64,000 bases of DNA from Desulfatibacillum aliphaticivorans DSM 15576 (GCF_000429905.1 NZ_AUCT01000008.1:1-64000), one strand, 5' to 3'. Shown: positions 8,698 through 18,403, numbered from the stretch's first letter. The notes: generated from the letters alone by a model not told the origin. Translations and numbers: made by a program.

Positions 8698-9150
8698 TTA
8701 ATTGTCCGTCAGGACATGGTCGTCGTATTCAGTTTCGAAATACAGCTTATGCTTGGCTTCTTCCTGAGCCAAGGAAAGAAAAATTTCCTTGAGGTCCCCT
8801 TCCACCCGATTGGCCAAATGGGTGTACAGCATGAACGCGGCTTTTTCCTTTTTCATGGCCAAAATAAGGGCCTTTTGGAAATCCATGTTGGGCTCCACCG
8901 GAGCGTCCACCACGTAATCCGCAATTTTGAGGTCCGTTACATTGCCCGCTGCGGGGGCCATGGCCTGGCCTTCCTTGACAGACTTGAGCTTTTCTTCATG
9001 CCTCTTCTCTTCCGCAACAAAGCTCTCAAACAATGCCTTGGAGCCGGACCTGGTTGTGTTCTCAGCGATTTCTGCGTAAAACTTCTGGGCCTCCTGCTCA
9101 TTTTTAATGGCGAAATCCAGGATGGCATCCACTGAATTAAAGTTGGTCAT
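8698..9150 (-). CDS. Ferritin-like / rubrerythrin-type diiron protein
   Basis: A 150-residue four-helix protein with two ExxH diiron half-sites: EEKRHEE (E48, H51) and QEEAKHK near residue 133, plus glutamates NEQEAQKFY near 18 and KKEKAAF near 101. This is the rubrerythrin domain without the C-terminal rubredoxin domain. Relatives reduce peroxide or handle iron in anaerobes. The lack of rubredoxin means an external electron donor is needed. It is monocistronic, preceded by GGAGGAG. An AT-rich upstream stretch contains the palindrome ACAATATTGT (9237-9246), a possible regulatory site. Confidence 0.85.
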   Translation of the reverse strand: MTNFNSVDAILDFAIKNEQEAQKFYAEIAENTTRSGSKALFESFVAEEKRHEEKLKSVKEGQAMAPAAGNVTDLKIADYVVDAPVEPNMDFQKALILAMKKEKAAFMLYTHLANRVEGDLKEIFLSLAQEEAKHKLYFETEYDDHVLTDN

Positions 9151-9307
9151 CGTGTATTCTCCTCCTCGTCATTTTGAACAATTTGGGCTCCAACCCAGGG
9201 CCCTGTTGGTTTATCTTAGCAACGATAATTTCTATTACAATATTGTTTATGTCATAGTTTTCAACGTTGCGTCAAAGAAATATCATGAAATTACATCACG
9301 GTTCAGT

Positions 9308-10069
9308 TCACGCTATTAACTCAAGATAGGCGCCGGAGGCGGAGTGGTCAAGAGCCATAACAGCCTGTTGGGCCTTTTTCCAGACCATGGACGCCGGAGC
9401 TTCCGGCGCTTGATCGCATAAAATATTGCGAACGACGTCGGCTTTGCTTTCTCCGGAAATCAAGAACAGAATGTTTTTGGCGGCGCAAATAAACGGCAGG
9501 CCAAGACTGATTCTGTCGTGGGGATGCCTATCAGACCGGGCCGCATGCACCCGGGCTTCCTGGGGATAGTCCTGAACGCCCTCGGGAAAAAGCGAGGCCG
9601 TATGGCCGTCCTCGCCCACCCCCAAAAGGACGAAATCCAGGCCTTTTTCCGGAGGAACGGCGGCTGCCATAAGGCCTTGCAGCGTCTCTTCATAGGATTC
9701 CGCAGCCTTTGCCGCGTCTTTTAAATGAACCGGGACGGAATAAAACCGTTCTTGGGGAAAGCCCGCGGGTTTGATGAGCGACTCCCGGATCAAGCGTTGA
9801 TTGCTGTCTGCGGCGTCCGCGGAGACCATGCGTTCGTCCACCTGGAACAGGCGGGACTTTGCAATCCATGTTTTATTATGATTCTGAGCCAGAGCATTGA
9901 AAAAACCAACAGGCGTTTTGCCTCCTGAAAATGCAGCGGAAAACCGGCCGCGCTCCCGGATGCCGGATGAGGCGCACTCCAGAAAAAATTCAGCGGCGTA
10001 AGCGGCCAAGTCTTCCGGTGTTTCATGAATGACGACGGTCTTGCCGGGTCCGGCCTCTTTGACTATCAT
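9308..10069 (-). CDS. pgl: 6-phosphogluconolactonase
   Basis: Hydrolyses 6-phosphogluconolactone, the second step of the oxidative pentose phosphate pathway. The 253-residue protein has the DevB/Pgl signatures FSGGKTPVGFF, FQVDERMVSADAADSN and LLGVGEDGHTASLFP. I chose the ATG at 10069 because GGAGAG precedes it and it forms an ATGA overlap with the zwf stop, indicating translational coupling. The frame is open 15 nt further upstream. It is the last gene of the gnd-zwf-pgl operon. Confidence 0.92.
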   Translation of the reverse strand: MIVKEAGPGKTVVIHETPEDLAAYAAEFFLECASSGIRERGRFSAAFSGGKTPVGFFNALAQNHNKTWIAKSRLFQVDERMVSADAADSNQRLIRESLIKPAGFPQERFYSVPVHLKDAAKAAESYEETLQGLMAAAVPPEKGLDFVLLGVGEDGHTASLFPEGVQDYPQEARVHAARSDRHPHDRISLGLPFICAAKNILFLISGESKADVVRNILCDQAPEAPASMVWKKAQQAVMALDHSASGAYLELIA

Positions 10070-11628
10070 GCAAAATCTCTCCAACGCCTGCCGTCCCGCC
10101 CCATCAATTCGTCCGCGTCCGCGGGCCCCCAGGTTCCGGCCTTGTAATTGGGGAAGTTTGCGGGCGGATTATCCTCCCAATATTGAATGATGGGGTCCAC
10201 CACGCTCCACATGGCTTCCACGCCGTCCTGCCTTGCAAAAAGCGTGAGGTCGCCCCGCAGGCAATCCAACAGCAGACGCGCGTAGGGAGGATAGCTGGCG
10301 GTCTGAAAGGCCTTGGAATAGTTGAACTCCAGCAAAGAAGGATGGGGAATGTTTCCCACCCCCGGCTGTTTGGCGTTAAATCGCAGGATGATGGATTCCT
10401 CCGGCTGAATTTGAAGGTGCAAAGCGTTTGGAGCGTCCTGACAGGCCGAGCCCATGAGTTTTAAGGGCGGCTGCTTGAACTCCACATAGATTTCCGTGAT
10501 CCGCTTGTTCAGCCTTTTACCAGCCCGTAAGTAAAACGGCACCCCGGACCAGCGCCAATTGTCGATATAAAACTTGCCGGCGAAAAAAGTGGGCGAGACG
10601 GAATCCTTAGCCACATTCGCTTCTTCCCGATATCCCGGAACGGCCTGTTCGCCGTATCGTCCAGGGCCGTACTGGCCCCGAACCATGTTGTGACGCAGAT
10701 ACTCCTCATCCACTTTTCGGAAGCTCTTGTATATCTTGAATTTTTCGTCCCGCACCGCGTCCGCGTCAAAGCTGGCGGGCGGCTCCATGGCGGTATGGGC
10801 GGCCAGTTGCAGCATGTGGTTCTGGATGATGTCCCGAACCACTCCCGCCTGCTCGTAGAAGTTTCCGCGGGTTTCTATGCCGATGTCCTCGGCTGCGGTG
10901 ATCTGGACATGATCCACGTAATTCCGGTTCCATAAGGGCTCGAACACGTTGTTGCCGAACCGGAAAAACATGAGGTTCTGGACGGTTTCCTTGCCCAGGT
11001 AATGGTCGATGCGAAACACCTGGTTTTCGTCAAAGGCATTTAGCACCCTTTGGTTGAGGGCCCGGGCCGACGCCCTGTCCCCGCCAAAGGGCTTTTCCAT
11101 GATCACCCGAACGCGGCCCGGTCCTTGGGCCAAACCGTGATGCTTCAGCCTGTCGATAATCACAGGCGCTGAATCGGGCGGCGCCGCCAGGTAATGGAGC
11201 AGATTGAGGTTTTCTTGCGAAACCCCAGGCAGTCCTTTCTCGACGGCGGCTCTTACTTCCTCGTATTTGGAGTCGTCTTCAAAATTGGCGGAGATGAATT
11301 CAAAATGGCTGACAAACTCGTTCAACATGTCTTCCGGGGCAGGGTCTTCGCAATGCTTGATCACGGATTCCTTGATCATCGCCCGGTACTCCGCGGAGTT
11401 AAGATTTGTCCTGGCAAACCCGATGACGCGAAAGTCGTGGGCCAGGAGGTTGTCCCTGTAGGGCCGGAATAAAGTTGGCGCCAGCTTTTTCCGGGCAAGG
11501 TCTCCGGCGCCGCCGAACATGATCATGATAAAAGGATAGTCCCTGGCGCCCTGAGTTCCCAGGGGCAGGACGCACGGATCCACAGGCTGTTGGCCGCCTT
11601 GGGCGGCCGGGCCGGAATCACTCATCAT
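10066..11628 (-). CDS. zwf: Glucose-6-phosphate 1-dehydrogenase
   Basis: Oxidises glucose 6-phosphate to 6-phosphogluconolactone with NAD(P)+. The 520-residue length is normal for the family. The nucleotide-binding motif FGGAGDLARKKL is at residues 38-49, the substrate/catalytic signature RIDHYLGKETVQN near 205, and RAGKRL later. AAGGAG precedes the first of two tandem ATG codons. The start overlaps the gnd stop by 11 nt and the end overlaps pgl by 4 nt, so the three genes form a compact NADPH-generating operon. Confidence 0.95.
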   Translation of the reverse strand: MMSDSGPAAQGGQQPVDPCVLPLGTQGARDYPFIMIMFGGAGDLARKKLAPTLFRPYRDNLLAHDFRVIGFARTNLNSAEYRAMIKESVIKHCEDPAPEDMLNEFVSHFEFISANFEDDSKYEEVRAAVEKGLPGVSQENLNLLHYLAAPPDSAPVIIDRLKHHGLAQGPGRVRVIMEKPFGGDRASARALNQRVLNAFDENQVFRIDHYLGKETVQNLMFFRFGNNVFEPLWNRNYVDHVQITAAEDIGIETRGNFYEQAGVVRDIIQNHMLQLAAHTAMEPPASFDADAVRDEKFKIYKSFRKVDEEYLRHNMVRGQYGPGRYGEQAVPGYREEANVAKDSVSPTFFAGKFYIDNWRWSGVPFYLRAGKRLNKRITEIYVEFKQPPLKLMGSACQDAPNALHLQIQPEESIILRFNAKQPGVGNIPHPSLLEFNYSKAFQTASYPPYARLLLDCLRGDLTLFARQDGVEAMWSVVDPIIQYWEDNPPANFPNYKAGTWGPADADELMGRDGRRWRDFA

Positions 11629-12526
11629 GGTCGCTCCTTATTTTATGGCCGCCGAATTCCTTTCTGAGCGCGGCGATTACCTTGGCGGAAAAAAAGCTGC
11701 TTTGCCGGGACCGCAGCCTTTCCAACAAGGCCGTGGTGATGACGGGCGCAGGCGCGTCCTGTTCCATGGCTTCGGCCACGGTCCACCGGCCTTCGCCCGA
11801 GTCCTCCACGTACGCCCAGACGGACTTCAGGTCCGGTTCTTCGCGGAAAATATTTTCGCACAACTCCAGCAGCCAGGACCGGATGACGCCGCCCTGATTC
11901 CAAAGATGGGCGATCTTGCCCAGGTCCAGGCCGAAATCCTCTTTGCCGTGCATAAGCTCGAATCCTTCGGCGTAGGCCTGAAGCATGCCGTACTCAATGC
12001 CGTTGTGGATCATTTTAACAAAATGGCCCGCTCCGTTGGGGCCGACATGCAAAAATCCGCCGGGCGGCGCCAAATCTACAAAAATGGGCCTGAGCAGGTT
12101 AAACGCTTCCTCTTCCCCGCCCACCATCAGGCAATAGCCGTTTTCAAGCCCCCACACGCCTCCGCTGACGCCGGCGTCCAGGAAGAAAATTTCCTTTTCC
12201 TCCAAGGCACGGGCGTTGGCCATGGAGTTCTTATAAAAGGAGTTGCCGCCGTCTATAATGCAGTCCCCCGGCTCCATAAAATGGATTAATTGATGTATGA
12301 TGGAATCCGTTGCCTGGCCCGCCGGAACCATCACCCATATAATCCTGGGGAGCGGCAGGCTGGCGACCAGATCTTCCAGGCTTTCTGCGCCGTATGCGCC
12401 CTTGGCCGCTATGGCTTCCACGGATTCCCTGGTTCGGGCGTATGCTGAAACCTTATGGCCTCTTGCCAGCAGCCTCTCCACCATGGCTCCGCCCATTTTG
12501 CCTAATCCCACAAATCCGATTTCCAT
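11618..12526 (-). CDS. gnd: 6-phosphogluconate dehydrogenase, decarboxylating (short form)
   Basis: Converts 6-phosphogluconate to ribulose 5-phosphate and CO2. At 302 residues it is the short, often NAD+-preferring GndA/YqeC-like form rather than the about 470-residue E. coli form. Visible are GFVGLGKMGGAM (Rossmann loop, from residue 4), DAGVSGGVWGLENG near 117, and KMIHNGIEYGMLQAYAEGF, which carries the catalytic lysine and the substrate-binding Asn. It is the first gene of the operon, with GGATCC just before the ATG and no clear Shine-Dalgarno match. Confidence 0.93.
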   Translation of the reverse strand: MEIGFVGLGKMGGAMVERLLARGHKVSAYARTRESVEAIAAKGAYGAESLEDLVASLPLPRIIWVMVPAGQATDSIIHQLIHFMEPGDCIIDGGNSFYKNSMANARALEEKEIFFLDAGVSGGVWGLENGYCLMVGGEEEAFNLLRPIFVDLAPPGGFLHVGPNGAGHFVKMIHNGIEYGMLQAYAEGFELMHGKEDFGLDLGKIAHLWNQGGVIRSWLLELCENIFREEPDLKSVWAYVEDSGEGRWTVAEAMEQDAPAPVITTALLERLRSRQSSFFSAKVIAALRKEFGGHKIRSDHDE

Positions 12527-12746
12527 AGGATCCTCCGAAAACTATCTGATGGTGCAAAAACGCGAATGGGATGATTCGCCGGCATGGATCGCCGGCGCCG
12601 AATTTTTCATTTACAAAGAATATACTACGGTCCAATCGCGGGGTTCAAGGAAAGTCTATGAAATGATTTGCGTCCCGGTCCTATTTGATTTATTGTTGGT
12701 GAACAGTTTGATCGCGCCTTGAAACAACTCCCGGATCGGAGCATCC

Positions 12747-13265
12747 ATGAAAGACAGCAAAACCATTCACCAAGGAAGAATTTTCACCCTGAACCATGAC
12801 CAGGTAACTCTGCCCAACGGCAAGGAAACGGGTTTGGACGTCATTCGCCATCCGGGGGCGGCGGCCATGATTTGCTTGAACGAGAAGCAGGAGGTTCTGC
12901 TTCTGCGTCAATTCAGATACGCCGCCGGGGGATATCTCTATGAAATTCCAGCCGGGACCTTGGAGACCGGAGAATCGCCCCTTGACTGCGCGGCCCGGGA
13001 AATCGAGGAGGAGACCGGATTTTGCGTTTCCTCGTGGAAAAAGCTGGGTAAAATGATTCCTGTTCCCGGGTATTCGGATGAAGTGATTCACATCTTTTAT
13101 GGTACAGGGTTGACGCCCTCCAGCCAAAATCTGGATCAGGACGAAATTTTGGAAGTGGAAGCCGTTCCATGGAAAAAGGTCATGACTATGGCCGGAGACG
13201 GAACCATTTGGGACGCCAAAACCTTGTGCGCGCTTTTTTGGCTTGACCGGGAGCTCTCCCGTTGA
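12747..13265 (+). CDS. Nudix hydrolase, ADP-ribose pyrophosphatase type
   Basis: A 172-residue Nudix protein. The Nudix box runs from GTLETGESPLDCAAREI to EEETGF (pattern GX5EX7REUXEEXGU, all key residues present) near residues 72-94. The preceding strands (LLLRQFRYAAGGYLYEIPAG) are typical of the ADP-ribose pyrophosphatase group, which hydrolyses ADP-ribose or related sugar nucleotides. It is divergent from gnd and 77 nt upstream of the hydantoinase-like gene. The exact substrate is inferred only from subfamily resemblance. Confidence 0.88.
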   Translation: MKDSKTIHQGRIFTLNHDQVTLPNGKETGLDVIRHPGAAAMICLNEKQEVLLLRQFRYAAGGYLYEIPAGTLETGESPLDCAAREIEEETGFCVSSWKKLGKMIPVPGYSDEVIHIFYGTGLTPSSQNLDQDEILEVEAVPWKKVMTMAGDGTIWDAKTLCALFWLDRELSR

Positions 13266-13342
13266 AAATCTTTACATTTCCGGCTTAACCGTTTATGCTG
13301 GAAAGGTTTCTACAACCCCAAACGCGGCCTTCAGGTGTTCAT

Positions 13343-15019
13343 ATGATTCTAGGACTTGACGTTGGCGGAACCCAGACCGACGCCGTTGTGTTGGAAGACG
13401 GCCATGTCCGGGCTCACACAAAAACGGTTAATCGCCCGGAACTTCTCGAAACATTAGGACAATCCCTCGACAAAACCCTGGCTGGAATAGAACCGGATAA
13501 AATTCAACGCATGGTGTTTTCCACCACCATGGCCACCAACGCCGTGGTGATGGACAACATGGACCCGGCGGGCATGATCGTTTCGGCGGGACCGGGCATG
13601 AATCCGGAATGGTTCAGCGTCGGCCCCTCCTATCATGTGGTGGAAGGGTGCATGGACCACCGGGGAACCGAGGTGATGGCCCTGGATAAAAGCCAGGTTA
13701 AAGAAGCCATCCGGGAAATGGAAAAGGCGGGCGTAAACGCCTGCGGCATCGTGTGCAAGTTTTCGGTCCGCAACCCCCATCAGGAATTGCAGTTGGAGGA
13801 ATGGCTGGGCGATCAATTCGGGTACAAAGCGCTCGGCCATCGCTTCTCCGGCAGCCTAAACTTTCCCAGGCGCATAGCAACCGCCTATTTAAACGCGGCC
13901 TTGCACAAACTGCATACAAAATTCATTTCCTCCCTGGAAACCACGCTCACGGAAAGAGGACTGAACGCCCCCCGGTACTTGATGAAACCGGACGGCGGAA
14001 CAATCCGTTTGGATAAGAGCTGCGAGTTTCCCGCCCAGACCGCCCAGTCCGGTCCGGCAGCCAGCGTCATGGGCGCTCTGGCTTTGGACGGGTGCAAAGG
14101 CGTGACTCTGGTCCTGGACATCGGCGGAACCACCACGGATATGGCCCTTGTTTTGGACGGCCTGCCTTTGTGGGTGCCGAACGGCATTCGCATCGGCGAA
14201 CACAGGACTTCCATCCGCTCCCTGCTGACCCGTTCCGTGGGCTTTGGCGGAGACTCGGAAGTCAAGGTGGATGACGGCAAAAAGCTGTCCATCGGTCCTA
14301 TACGCCGGGGCGAGGCCATGGCTTTCGGCGGCCCCATGCCCACTCCTACGGACGCCATGATTACCCTGGGACTTATGGAGGAAGGGGATAAGGATCTGGC
14401 CCGAAAGGCCATGGAGGACATCGGCGCCCAGCTATCTCTGGACGCAGAAAAAGCAGCCAAAATAATCCTGGAGGAAACCACCAAGGGCATGACCAAGGCG
14501 GTCATCGACTTTGTTAAAAGAATCAACTCCAGGCCCGTATACACCATTCATGAAGTCATTGAAGGCATCAAAATTGATCCCGACCGCATTGTGGTGCTTG
14601 GCGCTCCCGCGCCTATTGTCGCGCCCATGCTGGAAAAAGCCTTTAACATCCCTTGCGTCGTGCCGCCCCATTACCAGGTGGCCAACGCCGTGGGCGCCGC
14701 CGCAGCCAAGGTTACGGCGGAAATTTCGCTCCAGGCGGACACCCAGCGTGGATCCATGGTGATTCCCGAAGTGGGATTGGAAAGCGCCATTGCCAGGGAT
14801 TTTACCATGGCGGCGGCCATGGAGCAGGCCAAGGAGGCGTTATTCTCCAGAGGACTGGCCGTGGGCGCGGACCCCGGCGACCAGGAGTTCGCCGTTATAG
14901 AAAAAGAAGAGTTCAATATGATCCGGGGCGGGTACAGGGTTGGAAAAAACATCCGCCTGAAATTAGCGCTGGTTCCGGGTTTAATTCCTGACTGTAACTG
15001 CGGGGGGCAGCAATTATGA
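13343..15019 (+). CDS. Hydantoinase/oxoprolinase (HyuA-like) family protein
   Basis: A 558-residue ASKHA-fold protein. The N-terminal phosphate loop is MILGLDVGGTQTDAVVL, the second nucleotide loop is LVLDIGGTTTDMALVLDG, and GAPAPIVAPMLEKAF falls in the adenosine region. Family members open cyclic amides with ATP. The start at 13343 is preferred since AGGTG precedes it; the frame opens at 13295 without a binding site. The stop overlaps the next start (ATGA), so translation is coupled to the histone-deacetylase-like amidohydrolase. It is shorter than full HyuA (about 690 residues), so it may be a divergent branch. The substrate is unknown. Confidence 0.8.
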   Translation: MILGLDVGGTQTDAVVLEDGHVRAHTKTVNRPELLETLGQSLDKTLAGIEPDKIQRMVFSTTMATNAVVMDNMDPAGMIVSAGPGMNPEWFSVGPSYHVVEGCMDHRGTEVMALDKSQVKEAIREMEKAGVNACGIVCKFSVRNPHQELQLEEWLGDQFGYKALGHRFSGSLNFPRRIATAYLNAALHKLHTKFISSLETTLTERGLNAPRYLMKPDGGTIRLDKSCEFPAQTAQSGPAASVMGALALDGCKGVTLVLDIGGTTTDMALVLDGLPLWVPNGIRIGEHRTSIRSLLTRSVGFGGDSEVKVDDGKKLSIGPIRRGEAMAFGGPMPTPTDAMITLGLMEEGDKDLARKAMEDIGAQLSLDAEKAAKIILEETTKGMTKAVIDFVKRINSRPVYTIHEVIEGIKIDPDRIVVLGAPAPIVAPMLEKAFNIPCVVPPHYQVANAVGAAAAKVTAEISLQADTQRGSMVIPEVGLESAIARDFTMAAAMEQAKEALFSRGLAVGADPGDQEFAVIEKEEFNMIRGGYRVGKNIRLKLALVPGLIPDCNCGGQQL

Positions 15020-16329
15020 TTAGGGCGAAACGAAAAACCGGGCTTGTTTTTTTTCCCGCTTTTGACTGGGCCATCAGCCCCACCCACCCGGAAAGGGAGG
15101 AAAGGCTTTTATACACCCAGGACCAGGTCATGGAAGAGGGCCTGCTGGACGTGCCGGGCATCCGCGAATACCGGGTGCGGCCGGCTAAATACAGCGACCT
15201 GCAACGGGTGCATTTTTGCGTGCCGGACGAACCGTCCATGGCAACGGAAAGCCATTTGATTTCCGCCGGCGGCTGTCTGGTGGCTGCGGACGCGGTCATG
15301 AAAAAGGAAGTGGAGAGCGCCTTCGCCCTGGTTCGGCCTCCCGGGCATCACGCCATGAAAGTGGTTCACGGCAACCGGGGATTTTGCAACATCAACATCG
15401 AAGCGGTTATGGTGGAGTATATCCGGGACGTCTACGGCGTGAAAAAAATCGCCATTGTGGATACGGACTGCCACCACGGAGACGGCACCCAGGACGTTTA
15501 CTGGCACGATCCAAACGTTCTGTTCATCTCCATGCACCAGGACGGCAGGACCTTGTATCCCGGGTCCGGCTTCGCCGAGGAAAACGGCGGCGCCAACGCC
15601 AGGGGTACGACCATCAACATTCCCCTGCCTCCCAGAACCGGCGAAAAAGGCTTTTTATACGCCCTGGAAGAACTGGTCATGCCCCTGCTTGAAAAATTCG
15701 AGCCGGAGCTTGTCATCAACTCGGCCGGCCAGGACAACCATTTTGACGACCCCATCACCCACATGAACTTCTCCGCCAAGGGATATGCGGAATTGAACGC
15801 TCGCCTTAAGCCGGACCTTGCGGTTCTGGAAGGCGGCTACTCCGTGGAAAAGGCCCTGCCCTACGTGAATGTGGGCATTATCATGGCCATGGCCGGCATG
15901 GACACATCCACGGTCAAGGAGCCCGGGTACGACAAGCATTACGCGCCCCAGGCCCCGGACATTACGGATTACATCACCAACCTCATGGGAACCTTAAAAG
16001 ATCAGTTTCTGATCAATCCCCCGGCGCCGCATCCGGCAAAAAATGGGGAGATTATCACGACTTCCAAAAGAATCTTTTACGATACGGATATGATCAACGA
16101 GAACCAGGACGAACGCCTGGTCCGTTGCCGGGATTGCGCAGGGGCATTGGCCATAGACTCCCATTCCAGCAAGGGGAACAAAATGATGGGCGTCCACATT
16201 CCCAAAGACGCCTGCCCCATGTGCCAAAAGATGGCCGAAAAATGGGTGAACGAAGCCCTGGACAACAAAAAGTTCCACCACATCTTTTTGCAGGACCGCA
16301 CCAAATGCACGTACGAGGTGCTTCGTTAA
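15016..16329 (+). CDS. Histone deacetylase superfamily amidohydrolase with Cys-rich C-terminal extension
   Basis: A 437-residue protein. Residues 1 to about 320 form the zinc-dependent arginase/deacetylase fold: RPPGHHAMK carries the catalytic His pair H111/H112, DTDCHHGDGTQ carries the zinc ligands D149/D151 and H153, and SAGQDNHFDDP and EGGYSVEKALPYV follow. Bacterial members hydrolyse acetylpolyamines or other acylamides. The last 75 residues hold CRDCAG and CPMCQK plus a late Cys, which looks like an added zinc-ribbon. Translation is coupled to the hydantoinase-like gene by a 4-nt overlap. The substrate is not known. Confidence 0.87.
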   Translation: MIRAKRKTGLVFFPAFDWAISPTHPEREERLLYTQDQVMEEGLLDVPGIREYRVRPAKYSDLQRVHFCVPDEPSMATESHLISAGGCLVAADAVMKKEVESAFALVRPPGHHAMKVVHGNRGFCNINIEAVMVEYIRDVYGVKKIAIVDTDCHHGDGTQDVYWHDPNVLFISMHQDGRTLYPGSGFAEENGGANARGTTINIPLPPRTGEKGFLYALEELVMPLLEKFEPELVINSAGQDNHFDDPITHMNFSAKGYAELNARLKPDLAVLEGGYSVEKALPYVNVGIIMAMAGMDTSTVKEPGYDKHYAPQAPDITDYITNLMGTLKDQFLINPPAPHPAKNGEIITTSKRIFYDTDMINENQDERLVRCRDCAGALAIDSHSSKGNKMMGVHIPKDACPMCQKMAEKWVNEALDNKKFHHIFLQDRTKCTYEVLR

Positions 16330-16361
16330 GGGCCAACTGAAATCTTGAAATAATACTTATG

Positions 16362-16411
16362 ATGGGATCTCAATGCAGGACGATACAGTCAACTTGAGAT
16401 CCCATTTTTTT
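16362..16411 (+). terminator. Rho-independent terminator after the deacetylase-like gene
   Basis: A 12-bp stem ATGGGATCTCAA (16362-16373) / TTGAGATCCCAT (16394-16405) is followed by a seven-T run to 16411. It separates two convergent transcription units. Confidence 0.85.
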
Positions 16412-16439
16412 AGAGCAATTGGGTAAGCGGAGACGTTGA

Positions 16440-17102
16440 TCAGCGATAGGATAGAATCGGCCAGTCCATTTGATCGGCCTTTTTCCTGAGCGGATCGGTG
16501 GGCTCCACCGCAAACGCGTTGCCCACCATGGAAAGGAGCGGGATGTCGGCCTGATGGTTTCCATAGGCAAAGGACCTGGCGAGGTCAATGTTTTCGGACT
16601 CCGCAAGGGCTCTCGCTTTTTTGACCTTTTCCTCTTCAATGCACAAAGGCCCCCGGGTTCGCCCGGTCAGCATACCGTCCGGGCCGGTTTCCAGGTCGCT
16701 GCATAAAAGGTGGTCAAACCCCAGGTCGGCCCGCACAGGCTCCAGGGTGTACCGGAGGGAGCCTGAAATCAGGACCGTGACATGGCCTTGCTTCTTATGC
16801 TCAAGGAATCTTTCCAGGATATTTTTGGCAAGTTGGGGGCGGATCATGTCCTCGTAAAATTCGCAGATTCCATCCACAAAAGGATCCAAAGGCTTGCCTC
16901 TGTAGAAGCTCAAAAGAATGCGCGCCATGGCCGTCTCGGACAGCAAATGCCTTTTATAAAGCAGACTGGAGCCCCAGACTTTCAGGATGTACGGCAGGGG
17001 CGCCAGCCCCGTCTCCCACAAAAACTTGATGCCCTGCTTTGCGGAATCGGTCTCCAGCAGCGTGCCGTCAAAATCAAAAAAGGCTCCAATGCGTTCGGTC
17101 AT
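16440..17102 (-). CDS. HAD-IB family phosphatase (SerB-like)
   Basis: A 220-residue HAD hydrolase. Motif I is FFDFDGTL with nucleophile D10 and acid/base D12. Motif II (VLISGSLRYTLEPV) and motif III/IV (FAYGNHQADIPLLSMVG) follow; the last has N-H-x-A-D where GDxxxD is more usual. This is the HAD-IB group (TIGR01490 type) of phosphoserine-phosphatase-like enzymes. The start at 17102 is preceded by AGGAG; the open frame further upstream would overlap the DUF2325 gene. The substrate is unknown. Confidence 0.85.
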   Translation of the reverse strand: MTERIGAFFDFDGTLLETDSAKQGIKFLWETGLAPLPYILKVWGSSLLYKRHLLSETAMARILLSFYRGKPLDPFVDGICEFYEDMIRPQLAKNILERFLEHKKQGHVTVLISGSLRYTLEPVRADLGFDHLLCSDLETGPDGMLTGRTRGPLCIEEEKVKKARALAESENIDLARSFAYGNHQADIPLLSMVGNAFAVEPTDPLRKKADQMDWPILSYR

Positions 17103-17179
17103 GGCAATCTCCTGTGTCGTCGAAGAATATGCACGAATCCCGAACAAATAGCAAGGACGGCATGGGACGAAGCGCCCCC

Positions 17180-18403
17180 TTAGGGAAAGGCGGTTCGCTG
17201 CACGGCCTGGGAAATCATGCTCAGGCTGGAGCTGGAAAGCATGTGCACGGGCTTTTTGTGCTTTTTGCCCAGATTTTTTACCATGGTGCAGGCGCCATGG
17301 CTGTTGCAGTTCACCGGACACAGCACCACGTCAGCCCTCCGAAGGCGATTTTCCAGATCCCGCACACCGCCCTTGATATAGCCGTCGTGATACTCGAAAA
17401 TGCCGCCGTTTTTCTCCACGACTTGCCGGTACAAGGCTTCCATCTTTGTTATGCCGCCAACCAGCAATATGCGCTTGCGGCATAAGTTGAACGACGGGCA
17501 CGAGTCATCGCAACGATTCATCTGCATGAAGTCGTTGATCATCTTTCGGGCCTGCACCTTAAATTGCTCTTTGCCTTCTTCCCTGGCTGATAGCTCCTTT
17601 TGCAATTCCTCGCTCTGCGCTTCAAGGGAAGCCAGACGGGCGTCCTTTTGCGCCAGCTCTTTTTCAAGGCGTGACAGCCGATGCAACAATGCCGCGTTTT
17701 CCTCTTCCAAAAGGACGGCGCGTTCAACCTGTCCTTTCTCAGGGATAAAGGCGTCCTCCTCATTGACGGAGCTGATTTTGGACTCCAAGGCCGCGCATTT
17801 TTGAGCAAAATCAGAGTTTTCCTTGCTCAAGGCTTTGCTCTTCTTAACCTCGTCCCGGTGTAATTTCCTGACTCCGGCAAGCTGCTCCTCCACGGCTGAC
17901 AGGCGCTTGGCCAACTGGGCCGCGTTTTGAGCGGTCTGATGCATGTCCATGTGAACCGCGCCGAAAATGTGCGCCATGTTTTTGGCGGATAAAACCTGGC
18001 GCTCGGCCGCCGCCCAAAGAACCGCCTCGTAGCTGCCGGTCCGGAAGGCGCTTTCCCAGTGATCCATGAACGCCTTTTCGTCAAGATCCCGCAACGGGGC
18101 GGCTTCTTTCAGGAATTTCTTGTTCAGCAAGTTCTCAACCTTCCGGGAGAGCCGGTTTTGGTTTTCACAGGAGCCAATCAATATCTCATGGATCTCGTAA
18201 AGCGTTTTGCCTTTGGGCGTTATGCCGGACTTTTTTAAAAGCTGCTTCTGCTCAGGAACAGTCAGGCACATGCCCATGAGAGGACATCGAAAAATCTTGT
18301 CCGTCTCCCACAGCCGCCGAGGCTCCCGGGAAACCGAGGAAAGATCGATTTCTTCGGCGGAACCGGTCCGATGTTCAAAGTCCGTGATGTGCGCGTTTAA
18401 CAT
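17180..18403 (-). CDS. DUF2325 domain protein with central coiled coil
   Basis: A 407-residue protein. Residues about 150-285 are charged and heptad-rich (VNEEDAFIPEKGQVERAVLL and following, with EELQKELSAREEGKEQ), predicting a coiled coil. The C-terminal 110 residues are a DUF2325 domain: ILLVGGITKMEALYRQVVEK, then VLCPVNCNSHGACTMVKNLG and KPVHMLSSSSL. DUF2325 is uncharacterised; the Cys/His pattern suggests redox or metal sensing, which is inference. A 16-bp perfect palindrome lies 32 bp upstream of the ATG. The region is otherwise a single-gene unit. Confidence 0.75.
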   Translation of the reverse strand: MLNAHITDFEHRTGSAEEIDLSSVSREPRRLWETDKIFRCPLMGMCLTVPEQKQLLKKSGITPKGKTLYEIHEILIGSCENQNRLSRKVENLLNKKFLKEAAPLRDLDEKAFMDHWESAFRTGSYEAVLWAAAERQVLSAKNMAHIFGAVHMDMHQTAQNAAQLAKRLSAVEEQLAGVRKLHRDEVKKSKALSKENSDFAQKCAALESKISSVNEEDAFIPEKGQVERAVLLEEENAALLHRLSRLEKELAQKDARLASLEAQSEELQKELSAREEGKEQFKVQARKMINDFMQMNRCDDSCPSFNLCRKRILLVGGITKMEALYRQVVEKNGGIFEYHDGYIKGGVRDLENRLRRADVVLCPVNCNSHGACTMVKNLGKKHKKPVHMLSSSSLSMISQAVQRTAFP

